This document shows positions 28,163 through 40,083 of a stretch of DNA of 64,000 nt, piece by piece. Position 1 is the stretch's first letter; the number at the start of each line of letters is the position of its first letter. Under the pieces are notes generated by a model. The model had not been told where the DNA came from. It saw nothing but the letters and a program-made list of their open reading frames with translations, and did no database searches. The stretch is from Cellvibrionales bacterium (GTDB lineage: Bacteria > Pseudomonadota > Gammaproteobacteria > Pseudomonadales > JAHEIH01): NCBI GenBank assembly GCA_024639455.1, contig JAHEIH010000026.1, positions 25,502 through 89,501 of the forward strand, read 5' to 3'. The translations under genes were made by a program, and so were the position numbers.

Positions 28163-28184
28163 ACCCGGGTGGCAACACCCGGGT
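28163..28184 (+). terminator. Hairpin between glnA and ntrB
   Basis: Two ACCCGGGT palindromes (28163-28170 and 28177-28184) pair across six bases, followed by TATTTCCTT. It is probably a partial terminator that lowers readthrough into ntrBC, as in other gln operons. Confidence 0.65.
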
Positions 28185-28239
28185 ATTTCCTTCGGGAACC
28201 TCATATACAACTCATCGATAGCCACCACATGGGTGACCT

Positions 28240-29322
28240 GTGGAACAAGATAACCTTTACACTCTGCTACTTAACAACCTGACCACCGCGGTCTTGTTGA
28301 TCAACGATGAGCTCAATATCGAATTTATCAATCCCGCTGCCGAAGCCCTGCTTAAAGTGAGTGGCACTCGCGCGTTGGGACAAACCCTGTCTCGCTTTAT
28401 CGATTTACAAGACGAATCTTGGCAAGTGTTGCTTAACGCTTTAAAAGAAGGCGTTACCTACACCCAACGCCAAGCCATGATTGAGGCCCCCGGACACCAG
28501 CAATCCATGGTGGATTATATCGCCACGCCCGTCGATCTGAATGACAGCGGCCGTTTATCCGTGATGGTGGAAATGCAACCCGTTGACCGACTGCTGCGCA
28601 TTGCCCGTGAAGAATCATTGATCAGTACGCAAGCCACGAGCCGCAGCCTGATTCGAGGTCTAGCCCACGAAATTAAGAACCCGCTGGGCGGACTGCGTGG
28701 CGCGGCCCAATTACTCGCCAGCGAACTCGACTCCGCCGAATTGCGCGACTACACCGAAGTCATCATCGAAGAGGCCGATCGACTACGCAACTTGGTCGAC
28801 CGTATGCTCGGCCCCCGCAAACCATTACAGCGAATCAACACTAATATCCACGAAGTGATTGAGCGCGTGGTAACCTTGGTCAATGCAGAATACAGCCAGT
28901 GGATTAGCTTTGAGCGCGACTACGACCCCAGCATTCCAGATATCGCCATCGACAGGGAACAGATGATCCAAGCCCTGCTGAACGTCGTGCGAAATGCGAT
29001 GGAAGCACTGCAGGCAGCGAGCGTTGAAACACCGCATATTGGTCTGCGCACTCGTGTTTTTCGCCAATTTACGATTGGAGTAGAGCGCCACAAATTAGTG
29101 TGCTGTATCGAAATTACCGATAACGGCCCAGGCATTGCCGCCGACATCCGTGAAAGCCTATTTATGCCCATGATTAGCGGCCGCCCAGATGGCACCGGCC
29201 TTGGGCTTTCTATTACCCAATCTATTCTCAACCAGCACCAAGGACTGGTTGAATGTGATTCACACGAGGGGCTAACGCGCTTCTCGATGTTCCTACCTCT
29301 GGAGACACGCAATGATCAGTGA
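28240..29322 (+). CDS. ntrB: Nitrogen regulation sensor kinase/phosphatase NtrB (GlnL)
   Basis: The 360-residue cytoplasmic histidine kinase phosphorylates or dephosphorylates NtrC according to PII state. An N-terminal PAS domain covers about residues 5-110. The H box has His143 in GLAHEIKNPLGGLRGA. N, G1 and G2 ATP-binding motifs follow (NVVRNAMEAL, ITDNGPGI, GRPDGTGLGL). The start is GTG at 28240. An ATG at 28229 is out of frame. It overlaps ntrC by 11 bases. Confidence 0.94.
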   Translation: MEQDNLYTLLLNNLTTAVLLINDELNIEFINPAAEALLKVSGTRALGQTLSRFIDLQDESWQVLLNALKEGVTYTQRQAMIEAPGHQQSMVDYIATPVDLNDSGRLSVMVEMQPVDRLLRIAREESLISTQATSRSLIRGLAHEIKNPLGGLRGAAQLLASELDSAELRDYTEVIIEEADRLRNLVDRMLGPRKPLQRINTNIHEVIERVVTLVNAEYSQWISFERDYDPSIPDIAIDREQMIQALLNVVRNAMEALQAASVETPHIGLRTRVFRQFTIGVERHKLVCCIEITDNGPGIAADIRESLFMPMISGRPDGTGLGLSITQSILNQHQGLVECDSHEGLTRFSMFLPLETRNDQ

Positions 29323-30748
29323 AGACATCGTATGGGTAGTCGACGATGATCGCAGTATCCGCTGGGTGCTTGAAAAGGCGCTCAGTCGCGCCGAATACCA
29401 CACCCGCTGCTTCGATAATGGCACATCGCTACTGGATGCACTGCAAGTATCTCAGCCGGATGTCATCATCAGCGACATTCGCATGCCTGGCATGGACGGT
29501 CTGGTACTATTAAAAGAGATCAGTGCCGATTTTCCAGATATCCCGGTGATCATCACTACCGCCCATTCCGATTTAGAGAGTGCCGTATCGTCTTATCAAG
29601 GCGGCGCCTTTGAATACCTACCCAAGCCATTTGATATTGATGAGGCACTCGCCGTAACTCAGCGTGCACTAAAACAGGCACGCGAACAACGCAGCACAGC
29701 TCCCACCATCACACCAGCGGTACAAAGCGATATTATTGGCGAAGCAGCAGCCATGCAGGAAGTCTTCCGCGCCATCGGACGTCTATCGCAGTCCCATATC
29801 ACTGTATTGATCAATGGCGAATCGGGTACCGGTAAAGAGCTGGTTGCTCAGGCACTGCATCGCCATAGCCCACGCAGAGAAAGGCCCTTTATCGCGCTAA
29901 ATATGGCAGCGATTCCTCGCGATTTAATGGAATCAGAATTGTTCGGCCACGAAAAAGGCGCTTTTACCGGCGCGGCGTCGATGCGCCAAGGTCGTTTCGA
30001 ACAAGCCGATGGTGGCACGCTGTTTCTGGATGAGATCGGCGATATGCCCGCCGAGACTCAGACACGCTTATTACGGGTATTAGCGGATGGCGAGTTTTAT
30101 CGCGTCGGCGGCCATACGCCAGTCAAAGTCGACGTGCGTATTATTGCCGCCACACACCAAAACCTTGAAAAACTGGTCGCTGATCACAGCTTCCGCGAAG
30201 ACTTATTCCATCGATTGAACGTGATTCGCATTCATATTCCCAGTTTGCGCGAACGCCGAGAGGATATCCCTGCGTTGGCCAAGCATTTCTTGGCGCGCGC
30301 GGCCAAAGAGCTCAGCGTTGAGACCAAGCAACTGCTGGCAGAGACCGAGAAACTGATCAGCTCATTGAATTGGCCTGGCAACGTGCGCCAATTAGAAAAC
30401 GCCTGTCGCTGGTTAACGGTCATGGCATCTGGGCGAGACATCCTGCCTAATGATCTGCCCCCAGAGCTATTGCAAAGCAGCAGTGGCAGTGCCATGAGCC
30501 AGAACATTAATGGCAATGGCGGCAGTAGCGAGTGGACCGATTTCCTCTATCAATGGGCTGACGACACACTAAGTGAAGGTCGCCAAGCCATTTTAGATCG
30601 CGCCGTACCCCAGTTTGAGCGCACCATGATCGAAGTAGCCCTAAAACACAGCAAGGGCCGCAAACGCGATGCAGCTATTTTATTGGGCTGGGGGCGTAAT
30701 ACCCTGACCCGTAAAATGAACGAACTCAACATACAGAGCGACGACTAG
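29312..30748 (+). CDS. ntrC: Nitrogen regulator NtrC (GlnG), sigma-54 enhancer-binding protein
   Basis: The 478-residue response regulator has a receiver domain with Asp11, Asp12 and phospho-acceptor Asp55 ([10 protein letters not shown]). The AAA+ domain has Walker A GESGTGKE at 169-176 and the sigma-54 contact loop GAFTGA. A Fis-type helix-turn-helix at the C-terminus ([18 protein letters not shown]) binds the enhancer. It should activate the two sigma-54 promoters recognised in this window, at glnA and torF-glnK-amtB. Confidence 0.95.
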   Translation: MISEDIVWVVDDDRSIRWVLEKALSRAEYHTRCFDNGTSLLDALQVSQPDVIISDIRMPGMDGLVLLKEISADFPDIPVIITTAHSDLESAVSSYQGGAFEYLPKPFDIDEALAVTQRALKQAREQRSTAPTITPAVQSDIIGEAAAMQEVFRAIGRLSQSHITVLINGESGTGKELVAQALHRHSPRRERPFIALNMAAIPRDLMESELFGHEKGAFTGAASMRQGRFEQADGGTLFLDEIGDMPAETQTRLLRVLADGEFYRVGGHTPVKVDVRIIAATHQNLEKLVADHSFREDLFHRLNVIRIHIPSLRERREDIPALAKHFLARAAKELSVETKQLLAETEKLISSLNWPGNVRQLENACRWLTVMASGRDILPNDLPPELLQSSSGSAMSQNINGNGGSSEWTDFLYQWADDTLSEGRQAILDRAVPQFERTMIEVALKHSKGRKRDAAILLGWGRNTLTRKMNELNIQSDD

Positions 30749-30913
30749 TCGCTCTTATCTCCTTTGTTGGCAACGCTGCAGTACCTTTCGCTGCAACATC
30801 TCAGCTCACCTGTCAGACCTTTCTCATAGAGAAAGGCTACTGCTGTTAATACAACCCCTTGGTCTTCGACCAAGGTCCCACAGAAACACTGCGCAAGCCC
30901 AAACATCAGACAT

Positions 30914-30936
30914 AAAAAAACCCGCCATGCGGCGGG
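30914..30936 (-). terminator. Intrinsic terminator of amtB
   Basis: CCCGCC/GGCGGG with a four-base loop has T7 on the minus strand, 26 bases past the amtB stop. On the plus strand TTTCTTC follows, so it could also stop late ntrC transcripts. Confidence 0.85.
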
Positions 30937-30961
30937 TTTCTTCAGAGCTTGAGATCGAGGC

Positions 30962-32230
30962 TTATTTGCCAGTGAACTCGGGGTAGGCTTCCATACCGCA
31001 CTCCGCGATATCGACACCTTCGTACTCTTCTTCCGCCGAGACACGAATACCCATAACAGCTTTGATGATTGACCATACGATCAGGCTAGCACCGAATACC
31101 CAAACAAAGATCACCAGGGCGCCGGTCAATTGACCCATGAAGGTCGCGTCGCTGTCTGACAGCAGTACCGCGAAGATACCCCACAAGCCAACCACACCAT
31201 GTACAGAGATCGCACCGACAGGATCATCGAGTTTCAGTTTATCCAAGCCAATGATGCTGAACACTACCAATACACCGCCAATCGCGCCGATAATGGTGGC
31301 CAACAGAGGCGTAGGATCTGCAGGTTCTGCAGTGATCGCCACAAGACCAGCCAGTGCGCCGTTCAACGCCATGGTTAAGTCAGCCTTGCCGAACAGAACG
31401 CGAGCAGTCAGCAGCGCAGCAATCAAACCGCCAGCCGCGGCGGCATTGGTGTTCAGGAATACGTTTGCCACTTCGTTAGCTACCGAGATGCCACCCAATT
31501 TCAGGGTTGAACCACCGTTGAAGCCGAACCAACCCATCCACAGGATAAAGGTACCTAGGGTAGCCAGCGGCAAGTTAGCACCTGGAATCGCCTGTACTTG
31601 ACCCTCTTTACCGTACTTACCTTTACGTGGGCCGAGCAACAGTACACCCGCCAGCGCTGCAGCAGCACCCGCCATGTGAACGATACCTGAGCCAGCGTAG
31701 TCGCTAAAGTTCAACTCGCCGATGAAGGGAACAGGGTTACCACCCCAAGTCCAGCCACCCTCGATGGGGTAGATGAAGCCCGTCATCACCACTGAGAACA
31801 CCAAGAAGGCCCACAGCTTCATACGCTCAGCAACAGCACCTGATACGATCGACATACAGGTTGCCACGAAGACTACCTGGAAGAAGAAGTCAGACGCGCC
31901 AGAGTATACGGAATCTCCGTCAAAGCCCGCTTCAGCCGAAGCCGCTAAAACGCCTGCCACGGCTGCATCATCCATCTGCGCCACGGTGGTTACACCCGAC
32001 AGGAAGTAGCCGCCGCCGTACATGAACTCGTAGCCACACACCAAGTACATGGTGCTAGCAATCGCGAACAAGGCCACGTTTTTAGTCAAAATTTCAGTGG
32101 TGTTTTTAGCGCGCACAAGGCCCGCTTCCAACATGGCGAAACCCGCTGCCATCCACATTACCAGTGCGCCACAGATCAAGAAATAGAACGTGTCCATGGC
32201 GTATTGCAGTTCAAAAATTTGGTTTTCCAT
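30962..32230 (-). CDS. amtB: Ammonium transporter
   Basis: The 422-residue inner-membrane channel has about 11 membrane segments. It contains the family region NPVPFIGELNFSDYAGSGIVHMAGA, with one of the twin pore His residues in the GIVH context, and HGVVGLWGI with the second. It conducts ammonium, and GlnK encoded just upstream blocks it under nitrogen sufficiency. It is the last gene of torF-glnK-amtB. Confidence 0.95.
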   Translation of the reverse strand: MENQIFELQYAMDTFYFLICGALVMWMAAGFAMLEAGLVRAKNTTEILTKNVALFAIASTMYLVCGYEFMYGGGYFLSGVTTVAQMDDAAVAGVLAASAEAGFDGDSVYSGASDFFFQVVFVATCMSIVSGAVAERMKLWAFLVFSVVMTGFIYPIEGGWTWGGNPVPFIGELNFSDYAGSGIVHMAGAAAALAGVLLLGPRKGKYGKEGQVQAIPGANLPLATLGTFILWMGWFGFNGGSTLKLGGISVANEVANVFLNTNAAAAGGLIAALLTARVLFGKADLTMALNGALAGLVAITAEPADPTPLLATIIGAIGGVLVVFSIIGLDKLKLDDPVGAISVHGVVGLWGIFAVLLSDSDATFMGQLTGALVIFVWVFGASLIVWSIIKAVMGIRVSAEEEYEGVDIAECGMEAYPEFTGK

Positions 32231-32265
32231 CCTAGCTCTCCTTAAGCCTTGGGATACAACGCGCC

Positions 32266-33329
<1,064 letters not shown>

Positions 33330-33350
33330 GGTATCTCTCCAAAGATGATT

Positions 33351-33371
33351 CAGAAGGTTAATAGCCTTCTG
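33351..33371 (-). promoter_or_regulatory. Hairpin in the torF leader
   Basis: CAGAAGG and CCTTCTG pair across seven bases, within the predicted untranslated leader of torF between the sigma-54 start (about 33386) and the ATG at 33329. It might affect mRNA stability or translation. Confidence 0.5.
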
Positions 33372-33396
33372 TTGTAATGTTTTACACACATGGATT

Positions 33397-33412
33397 TGCA
33401 TCAGCCGTGCCA
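33397..33412 (-). promoter_or_regulatory. Sigma-54 promoter of torF-glnK-amtB
   Basis: Reading the minus strand, TGGCACG, four bases, ATGCA matches the -24/-12 consensus at all key positions (GG and GC twelve apart) with one A for T. Transcription should start near 33386. Confidence 0.85.
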
Positions 33413-33497
33413 ATTTTTTTTATTCTATTATTTTCAATGCCTTACATATAAATTTAATTTTTTGCACCACAGATACAACGGTTTTGAAAAATCTATC

Positions 33498-33530
33498 GCA
33501 CCATTATGGCTCCGCGCACCATCTTGGTGC
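33498..33530. promoter_or_regulatory. NtrC enhancer sites upstream of torF
   Basis: GCACC-ATCTT-GGTGC at 33516-33530 is a perfect NtrC dyad, extended to GCGCACCA/TGGTGCGC. A weaker copy (GCACC, five bases, GGCTC) lies at 33498-33512, eighteen bases away. Both are about 90-130 bases upstream of the sigma-54 promoter, the normal enhancer position. Confidence 0.82.
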
Positions 33531-33605
33531 GCAAAAACTGTGCGTCGGTCTAGGGCACAGCGAGCTTCATTTGGGGTAGAATTTGTTAACACTTAGGAGA
33601 ACCCC

Positions 33606-33839
33606 ATGAACAAGCCCCCTTTTTCGATCGAAGACTTCGTCAAACAAGCCGTCGATTTATTGCCCGGTGAAGCGGCACGTGGCGATATGCAGAAGAACTT
33701 TCGCGCCCTCGTGCAAAGCGCACTGGAAAAGATGGATGTGGTCAGTCGTGCAGAATTCGACGCCCAAGCTGACAAGTTGCGCCGTTGCCAAGCACAATTA
33801 GCCGAATTGGAAGCTGAACTCAAAGCGCTGAGCGAATAG
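33606..33839 (+). CDS. ubiK: Ubiquinone biosynthesis accessory factor UbiK
   Basis: The 77-residue coiled-coil protein (BMFP/YqiC family) supports the ubiquinone-synthesising Ubi complex under aerobic conditions. It shows the conserved ALVQSALEKMDVVSRAEFDAQ middle and a Leu/Glu-rich C-terminal coiled coil. AGGAG precedes the ATG. It starts a rightward run with yifB and rep. Confidence 0.9.
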   Translation: MNKPPFSIEDFVKQAVDLLPGEAARGDMQKNFRALVQSALEKMDVVSRAEFDAQADKLRRCQAQLAELEAELKALSE

Positions 33840-33872
33840 TCCGCTCAGTCGCGCGACACGCAAGGATGCTCT

Positions 33873-35363
33873 ATGTCGCTTACTCATACATTATGCTGTG
33901 CCATGCACGGCTTGGATGCGCCGACTGTCACCGTTGAAACACATATCGCCAACGGCCTTCCCTGCTTAAACATGGTCGGGCTAGCGGAAATGACCGTGCG
34001 CGAAGCGAAAGACAGAGTGCGAAGTGCGCTGCAGACCTCAGGCTTCGAGTTCCCGCAACGCCGCATCACCCTCAACCTCGCGCCCGCCGATTTACCCAAG
34101 GAAGGCAGCCGTTTTGATCTTGCCATCGCCATCGGCATCCTGACCGCATCAAAACAATTACCGGCAAATATAGCCAAGGGATTTATCTTACTTGGCGAGC
34201 TTTCTCTCGATGGCAGCCTGCGCCCAGTGCGCGGGGTGCTTAGCGCAGCCTTCTCCGCACACAAGCTCGGCTTTACCCTCATCGTTCCTCACGACAATCA
34301 GTACGAAGCCGCGCTTGTCTCCGGGGTCACAAGTTTCGCTGCAAAGAGCCTGCTTCAAGTGTGTGCCCACCTCCGCGGCGATGAGGATCTACCCCACTGC
34401 CAAGGTATTGCAACCACCCACTCGTCAAACACGGCGGACATGGCAGAAGTCGTGGGTCAAGCGCTTGCCAAACGCGGCTGCGAAATAGCCGCCGCGGGAA
34501 GCCATAACCTGCTGCTGTTCGGCGCACCTGGCACGGGCAAGTCGCTGCTTGCACAACGCTTTAAGACCATCTTGCCGCCGCTCAATGACAGTGAAGGTCT
34601 GGAGGTGGCAGCGATTTATTCCCTTCTTGGGTTGCCACAACTGTATGGTGAGCGCCCCTTTCACGCGCCGCATCACAGCGCCTCAGCGGTGGCCTTGTGC
34701 GGTGGCGGTAGCGACCCCAAACCGGGCGCGATAAGCCTCGCCCACCACGGGGTGTTGTTTTTGGATGAGCTTCCTGAATTTCAACGACATAGTATCGAGA
34801 TGCTGCGTGAACCGCTGGAAAACGGTGAGATCCATATCGCCCGCGCCAAACGCATCATTTGCTACCCGGCGCGCTTCCAACTGATTGCGGCTATGAACCC
34901 TTGCCCCTGCGGGTATTACGGCAGTACGCAACACACATGCCGCTGTAGTTTGGAACAGGTGCAGCGCTATCGCAGCAAGATCTCGGGCCCCTTACTCGAC
35001 CGTATCGATTTACACATCGCCATGGACAGCGACAACATCGACTTGTTTGCCGATACAGCCAGCAACGAAAGCTCTGCCATCATCGCCCAACGTGTCATCG
35101 CCGCTCGGACGCGGCAACAGATGCGACAGGGCTGCAGTAATGCCCGGCTTGCGCCCCCTCAACTGAAGGCATTACTGGACAATTGTCCAAGCGCTCGCGA
35201 CTACCTCAACCACGCGATGCAAACCCTTGGGCTTTCACCTCGTGGCGCACACCGCGCCATTCGTGTGGCCCAAACCTGTGCGGATTTAGATGTTAGGGCG
35301 CTGCAATTATGCGACGTGCAGGAAGCCTTATCACTGCGTCAATTTGACGTAAACTCGGCGTAG
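33873..35363 (+). CDS. comM: YifB/ComM family AAA+ Mg-chelatase-like ATPase
   Basis: The 496-residue protein has an N-terminal Lon-protease-like ChlI domain and a central AAA+ module with Walker A GAPGTGKS near residue 215 and Walker B GVLFLDELPEF. A C-terminal domain follows, with a CPCGYYG zinc-like motif (AMNPCPCGYYG). ComM is a hexameric branch-migration helicase that helps integrate transforming DNA. A comF gene lies elsewhere in the window. Confidence 0.92.
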   Translation: MSLTHTLCCAMHGLDAPTVTVETHIANGLPCLNMVGLAEMTVREAKDRVRSALQTSGFEFPQRRITLNLAPADLPKEGSRFDLAIAIGILTASKQLPANIAKGFILLGELSLDGSLRPVRGVLSAAFSAHKLGFTLIVPHDNQYEAALVSGVTSFAAKSLLQVCAHLRGDEDLPHCQGIATTHSSNTADMAEVVGQALAKRGCEIAAAGSHNLLLFGAPGTGKSLLAQRFKTILPPLNDSEGLEVAAIYSLLGLPQLYGERPFHAPHHSASAVALCGGGSDPKPGAISLAHHGVLFLDELPEFQRHSIEMLREPLENGEIHIARAKRIICYPARFQLIAAMNPCPCGYYGSTQHTCRCSLEQVQRYRSKISGPLLDRIDLHIAMDSDNIDLFADTASNESSAIIAQRVIAARTRQQMRQGCSNARLAPPQLKALLDNCPSARDYLNHAMQTLGLSPRGAHRAIRVAQTCADLDVRALQLCDVQEALSLRQFDVNSA

Positions 35364-35441
35364 CAAGAGACAACAAATGAAGGCTCACACTCATGCGCCA
35401 AGCTTGCTACAATGTGCCCCCTTTTTTGAGACCCGACGTTC

Positions 35442-37448
35442 ATGCTCAACCCACGCCAAAAAGAAGCGGTGCACTACATCGACGGCCCACTCCTTGTGTT
35501 GGCCGGGGCTGGCAGTGGCAAAACGTCGGTCATCACCCGCAAAATGGCCTACTTGATTGAGCAGTGTGGCTACAAGGCGGGCAATATCGCGGCCGTAACC
35601 TTCACCAACAAGGCCGCCCGCGAAATGAAGGAACGCGTTACCAGCTTACTTCCTAAACCGCTCTCTCGCGGCCTGTCGGTGTCGACCTTCCACAACTTGG
35701 GGCTGCGGATCATCCGCAAAGAAATTCAGGCGCTGGGTTTTAAACCGGGCTTTTCTGTATTCGATGCCATCGATGCCAGTACGTTAATCAAAGAATTGAT
35801 TATCGCCGACGATGTTGAGAAGGATCAGGTCGACTACCTGCAGAACATGATTTCCAACTGGAAGAACGAGATGATCTCGCCTGCGCAAGCGCTAAGCCAG
35901 GCCGAAGACGAGATGGAAGAGCTGGCCGCGCGGGTTTTCGAACGCTACCAAAAGGCGTTGCGTGCCTACAACGCCGTCGATTTTGACGACCTCATTTTGG
36001 TGCCCGTGGAACTGTTTCAAAAAGACCCCGAGGCGCTGGCGCGTTGGCGTAAAAAAATCCGCTATCTGTTGGTGGACGAATACCAAGACACCAACATAAG
36101 CCAGTACATGCTGGTGAAGCAGATTGTAGGCGACCGCGGTGGCTTAACGGTGGTGGGCGACGACGACCAATCGATTTACGCCTGGCGCGGCGCTCGCCCT
36201 GAAAACCTAGGCAAGCTGCAAGAGGATTTTCCCCATCTCAAAGTGGTCATGCTAGAGCAGAATTACCGCTCGACGGCGCGAATTCTGCGCATCGCCAATA
36301 CCCTAATCGCCAACAACCCACACATTTTCGACAAGCAGTTGTGGAGTGACCTCGGCGTTGGCGACCCGATCCGTGTCATTCGCTGCCCGTCGGAGGATGG
36401 CGAATTGGAGCGTGTGGTCACTGAGATCGTCGACTTCAACCTAACCCGAGGTATCAAGTTCGAGGATTTCGCCATCCTTTACCGCGGCAATCACCAGTCG
36501 CGTATTTTAGAAATGAAATTACAGACTCACCAGGTGCCCTACTCTATCAGCGGTGGCCAATCATTCTTTGCCAAGGCAGAAATCAAGGACATCATGTCCT
36601 ACCTGAGGCTACTGGTAAACGGCAACGACGACAACGCCTTCCTGCGTATCATCAACGTTCCACGCCGCCACATCGGTACCGCCACATTGGAAGGCCTCGG
36701 CGCCTACGCTGGTATGCGACACTTAAGCATGTTCGAAGCCATCGACGAAATCGGCCTAGAGGCACACGTTCCGTCCAAGGGGCTTAAGCAGCTGCGCGAG
36801 TTCAAAGACTGGATGAACCGTGTCGCCTACAACTGTTTTGAAGGTGAAGCTATTCGCTCGGTGCGTGAGATGATCGCCGATATCGATTACGAAGGTTGGC
36901 TACACCAAAACAGCTCAAGTAGCGCGGCGGCTGAAAAGCGCTTTCAAAATATCGAATTTTTGATCACGTCACTGTCCGATTCATTACAGCGCCAAGAGGA
37001 CGACGGCGACGAGCCGAGCCTGGAAACCGCCATCAGCCGTTTGATTCTGCGCGACATGATGGAGCGGCAACAGGAAGAGCAGGAATGGGATCGTGTGTCG
37101 CTGATGACCATCCACGCGTCTAAGGGGCTTGAATTTCCCCATGTTTATATCATCGGCATGGAAGAGGAACTGCTGCCCCACCGCACGAGTATTGAAGAAG
37201 ACAACATCGAGGAAGAGCGGCGCTTGGCCTATGTGGGAATCACCCGTGCCCGCAAGACACTCACCCTGACCTATGCCGGCAAACGCAAACTGTACGGGGA
37301 GACCTTCGATACCGAGCCTAGTCGCTTCTTAAGTGAATTGCCGCCGGACGACATTGCCTGGATCGGCCGCGACAAAACTAGCGAAGACGACAACCGCGCC
37401 AAGGGGCGCGAGACCATGGATGGCTTGTTAGGCCTGTTTAAATCCTAG
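35442..37448 (+). CDS. rep: ATP-dependent DNA helicase Rep
   Basis: The 668-residue superfamily 1A helicase has Walker A AGAGSGKT at 21-28, motif [10 protein letters not shown], motif [18 protein letters not shown] and motif [14 protein letters not shown]. The length and N-terminus ([10 protein letters not shown]) fit Rep, which clears protein barriers ahead of the replisome, rather than UvrD, which is longer. Its stop overlaps the opposing antiporter gene by four bases. Confidence 0.93.
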   Translation: MLNPRQKEAVHYIDGPLLVLAGAGSGKTSVITRKMAYLIEQCGYKAGNIAAVTFTNKAAREMKERVTSLLPKPLSRGLSVSTFHNLGLRIIRKEIQALGFKPGFSVFDAIDASTLIKELIIADDVEKDQVDYLQNMISNWKNEMISPAQALSQAEDEMEELAARVFERYQKALRAYNAVDFDDLILVPVELFQKDPEALARWRKKIRYLLVDEYQDTNISQYMLVKQIVGDRGGLTVVGDDDQSIYAWRGARPENLGKLQEDFPHLKVVMLEQNYRSTARILRIANTLIANNPHIFDKQLWSDLGVGDPIRVIRCPSEDGELERVVTEIVDFNLTRGIKFEDFAILYRGNHQSRILEMKLQTHQVPYSISGGQSFFAKAEIKDIMSYLRLLVNGNDDNAFLRIINVPRRHIGTATLEGLGAYAGMRHLSMFEAIDEIGLEAHVPSKGLKQLREFKDWMNRVAYNCFEGEAIRSVREMIADIDYEGWLHQNSSSSAAAEKRFQNIEFLITSLSDSLQRQEDDGDEPSLETAISRLILRDMMERQQEEQEWDRVSLMTIHASKGLEFPHVYIIGMEEELLPHRTSIEEDNIEEERRLAYVGITRARKTLTLTYAGKRKLYGETFDTEPSRFLSELPPDDIAWIGRDKTSEDDNRAKGRETMDGLLGLFKS

Positions 37449-38758
37449 AGCACCATTGCCGCTAGCCAACCAAACACCAGTAGAGGCAGATTGTAGTGCA
37501 AGAAGGTAGGCACTACCGAATCCCACATATGATCGTGCTGGCCGTCGACACCCAGCCCCATACTAGGCCCCAGTGTCGAATCCGACGCCGGTGACCCCGC
37601 ATCTCCAAGCGCACCCGCGGTACCCACTAAGGCCAGCGTCGCCAAAGGACTAAAGCCAAGCTGAATGGCCAGCGGGACAAACACCGTAGCGATGATGGGA
37701 ATAGTCGAGAACGACGAGCCAATCCCCATAGTGACCAACAAGCCCACCAGCAACATCGCCGCTGCAGCCAGGGATTTATTACCGCCGATCCATTCTGCTG
37801 CGCTGGCAACTAGGGTGTCCACTTGACCTGTCGCCTTCATTACTGCCGCAAATCCTGCCGCCGCGATCATGACGAAACCGATTTGCGCCATCATTTTCAT
37901 ACCGTTGGTAAAGACGCTATTGGCTTCGTACCAACGCACCACCCCCCCGGCCACAAATACAAAATACCCCGCCAGCGCCGCCAGAATAATCGCCCCAGAC
38001 CAGAGCTGCACCACGAAGGCCACCACAATCGCTAGTAACGCCACCCACACGTGCGAAGCCGGGATCTGCTTGGTATTGTCGCTCACGGTATCGCTGCTTT
38101 GGTACTGCCGCGGGCGACGGTAACTCACCAACATGGCCATTAACAGCCCAAGCAACATCCCCAGGGCAGGAATAGCCATGGCTTTAAAAAGCATACTCGC
38201 TTCGATCGCCACATCGCCATTACTGGCCACGTTAGCTAACAAAATATCATTGAGGTAGATGGCGCCAAATCCAATTGGCAGCAACATGTAGGGTGTCACC
38301 AAACCAAAGGTCAGAACACATGCGACCAAACGTCTGTCCATGTTGAGTCGATTAAAGGCACCTAGCAACGGAGGGATGAGGATGGGGATAAACGCAATGT
38401 GCACCGGAATAAGGTTTTGCGAAAATACCGCCGCCAAGGCAACACTGCCAATCAGCGCCCACTTTAAACGGCCAAGCGCCGCCGATTCGGCGTGTAAACC
38501 AGCGATCAATCGACCCGAAAGGACCTTGGGCAAACCAGACACTTCAATACATACCGCAAACGCCCCCAGTAGGGCATAACTTAGCGCTACAGTCGCGCCA
38601 CCACCTAGACCACCGCTGAAGGCGTCGATGGTTTGCTGCAGATCTAAACCGCCCAACAAGCCGCCAATCAGGGCACCAACGCATAGTGAAGCGACAACAT
38701 TAAAGCGCGCCAGGCTTAGCCCAAGCATGATGATGACGGCGATTACGATGGCATTCAT
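37445..38758 (-). CDS. Na+/H+ antiporter family protein (YuiF-like)
   Basis: The 437-residue inner-membrane protein has 10-12 hydrophobic segments. Family strings include [21 protein letters not shown] near the start and [18 protein letters not shown] near the end, the putative ion-binding region with acidic and Ser residues. It is of the NhaC/YuiF type. The start at 38758 follows TAGGA, eight bases downstream of the nhaD stop, so the two antiporters are cotranscribed. Confidence 0.85.
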   Translation of the reverse strand: MNAIVIAVIIMLGLSLARFNVVASLCVGALIGGLLGGLDLQQTIDAFSGGLGGGATVALSYALLGAFAVCIEVSGLPKVLSGRLIAGLHAESAALGRLKWALIGSVALAAVFSQNLIPVHIAFIPILIPPLLGAFNRLNMDRRLVACVLTFGLVTPYMLLPIGFGAIYLNDILLANVASNGDVAIEASMLFKAMAIPALGMLLGLLMAMLVSYRRPRQYQSSDTVSDNTKQIPASHVWVALLAIVVAFVVQLWSGAIILAALAGYFVFVAGGVVRWYEANSVFTNGMKMMAQIGFVMIAAAGFAAVMKATGQVDTLVASAAEWIGGNKSLAAAAMLLVGLLVTMGIGSSFSTIPIIATVFVPLAIQLGFSPLATLALVGTAGALGDAGSPASDSTLGPSMGLGVDGQHDHMWDSVVPTFLHYNLPLLVFGWLAAMVL

Positions 38759-38766
38759 AGCGTGTC

Positions 38767-40011
38767 CTAGAGAAGTACCCAGCGAGTAAACCACAGGTTG
38801 GTAATATAACCAAAGCCATAGGCCACTAGCAGGGGTAAGAACAACCGGCCGTAAGCGGCAAACGTCACCTCTTGCATTTTACCCATGGTAATAATCCCTG
38901 CGGCCGACCCAATCACCAAAATAGACCCACCAACGCCTGTCGCGTAAGTGAGCGCCAACCAATCAAGCTCACTCATCGGCACATCGGCCTTGATAACCGC
39001 CGCGGTCATGGGCACGTTATCAATCAATGAAGACAACACCCCCATCACGAAATTGGCCCACGCCATAGGCATCAAGTCGTATAGTTTCGTTAACTCAAAC
39101 AACAGACCAATTTCTTGTAGGATACCGACGATAAGCAGAACACCGAGGAAGAACAACAGGGTGTCAAAGTGAATCTCACGAATGTAGTGCAGGATAGGCT
39201 CGTCATCGGAAGACGATTTGAACCATTCGTCTAGCAAGAACATGCAGCTAAGACCGAATAAGAATGTCAGGACAGGTGGGATACCAAAGCCGACATTGAA
39301 CAACAACGTCATTAAAATTGTCGCCAAAAACATCCCCATGATAAAGCGATCACGACGAGTAAAGACGTACTCGTGGTGTTCAAAATCGACATAGCGGTTG
39401 AGACCTGGAAACAGCATCAACGCCAGTGCAATAACGGCCAGCAGCGAAGGCAAGATCAAGGCGAGTAGATCGACGATGCTTACCTTACCCGCCAAGAAAA
39501 TCATCAGCGTGGTCACTTCACCTGTCACCAAGCCTACCCCACCGCTGTTGATCGCAAAGACGATCAACGCCGCGTACTTAACCCGCTTATGAGCCGGCAT
39601 ATCGACAGACGAGTAAATAGCTAAGGTAATCAACGTGGTGGTGATGTTATCTGCCAACATCGAAAAGGTGAACGCAAAACCACCTATCAACAGCAGCAAG
39701 GTACGTTCGTGCATACGTGGCGGCAGAAATTCCTGCACCAAATGGCGGATGATGTTTTTACTGTTGAGATAGGCTACGAAGGTCATCGCTGCCATCAAGA
39801 ACAGCCACAGCGTGGCGATTTCTAGCAAGTTTTCCGCAAAGCGCTCGGAAATCACTTCGTGCGGGAGCTCTTCTAGCGCTGATATATAGAACAGCACCCA
39901 GCTCAAGGTACCAATGAACAGCGTCGTTTTGGCCTTGTTGATGTGAATGATGTCTTCAAAGATCGTACACAGCAGCGCCACGACGGCTAATACGATAAAG
40001 ACGGTAATCAT
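38767..40011 (-). CDS. nhaD: Na+/H+ antiporter NhaD
   Basis: The 414-residue inner-membrane antiporter belongs to the ion-transporter superfamily. It shows NhaD landmarks: [13 protein letters not shown] near residue 110, [18 protein letters not shown] near 150, and [14 protein letters not shown] near 320. It extrudes Na+ at alkaline external pH, which fits a marine host. The start at 40011 follows AGGGGCAGC. It is upstream of a second antiporter in the same transcript. Confidence 0.9.
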   Translation of the reverse strand: MITVFIVLAVVALLCTIFEDIIHINKAKTTLFIGTLSWVLFYISALEELPHEVISERFAENLLEIATLWLFLMAAMTFVAYLNSKNIIRHLVQEFLPPRMHERTLLLLIGGFAFTFSMLADNITTTLITLAIYSSVDMPAHKRVKYAALIVFAINSGGVGLVTGEVTTLMIFLAGKVSIVDLLALILPSLLAVIALALMLFPGLNRYVDFEHHEYVFTRRDRFIMGMFLATILMTLLFNVGFGIPPVLTFLFGLSCMFLLDEWFKSSSDDEPILHYIREIHFDTLLFFLGVLLIVGILQEIGLLFELTKLYDLMPMAWANFVMGVLSSLIDNVPMTAAVIKADVPMSELDWLALTYATGVGGSILVIGSAAGIITMGKMQEVTFAAYGRLFLPLLVAYGFGYITNLWFTRWVLL

Positions 40012-40030
40012 TTTGCTGCCCCTAGAAACA

Positions 40031-40063
40031 AAAAATCCCCGCACAGTCTAGCTGAACGGGGAT
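40031..40063 (-). terminator. Intrinsic terminator of the cytochrome c gene
   Basis: ATCCCCG and CGGGGAT pair across a 15-base loop. On the minus strand T-rich sequence follows (TTTTT). It lies about 20 bases past the cytochrome stop and ahead of nhaD. Confidence 0.75.
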
Positions 40064-40083
40064 CTCATAGTTACGAGTGTCGA

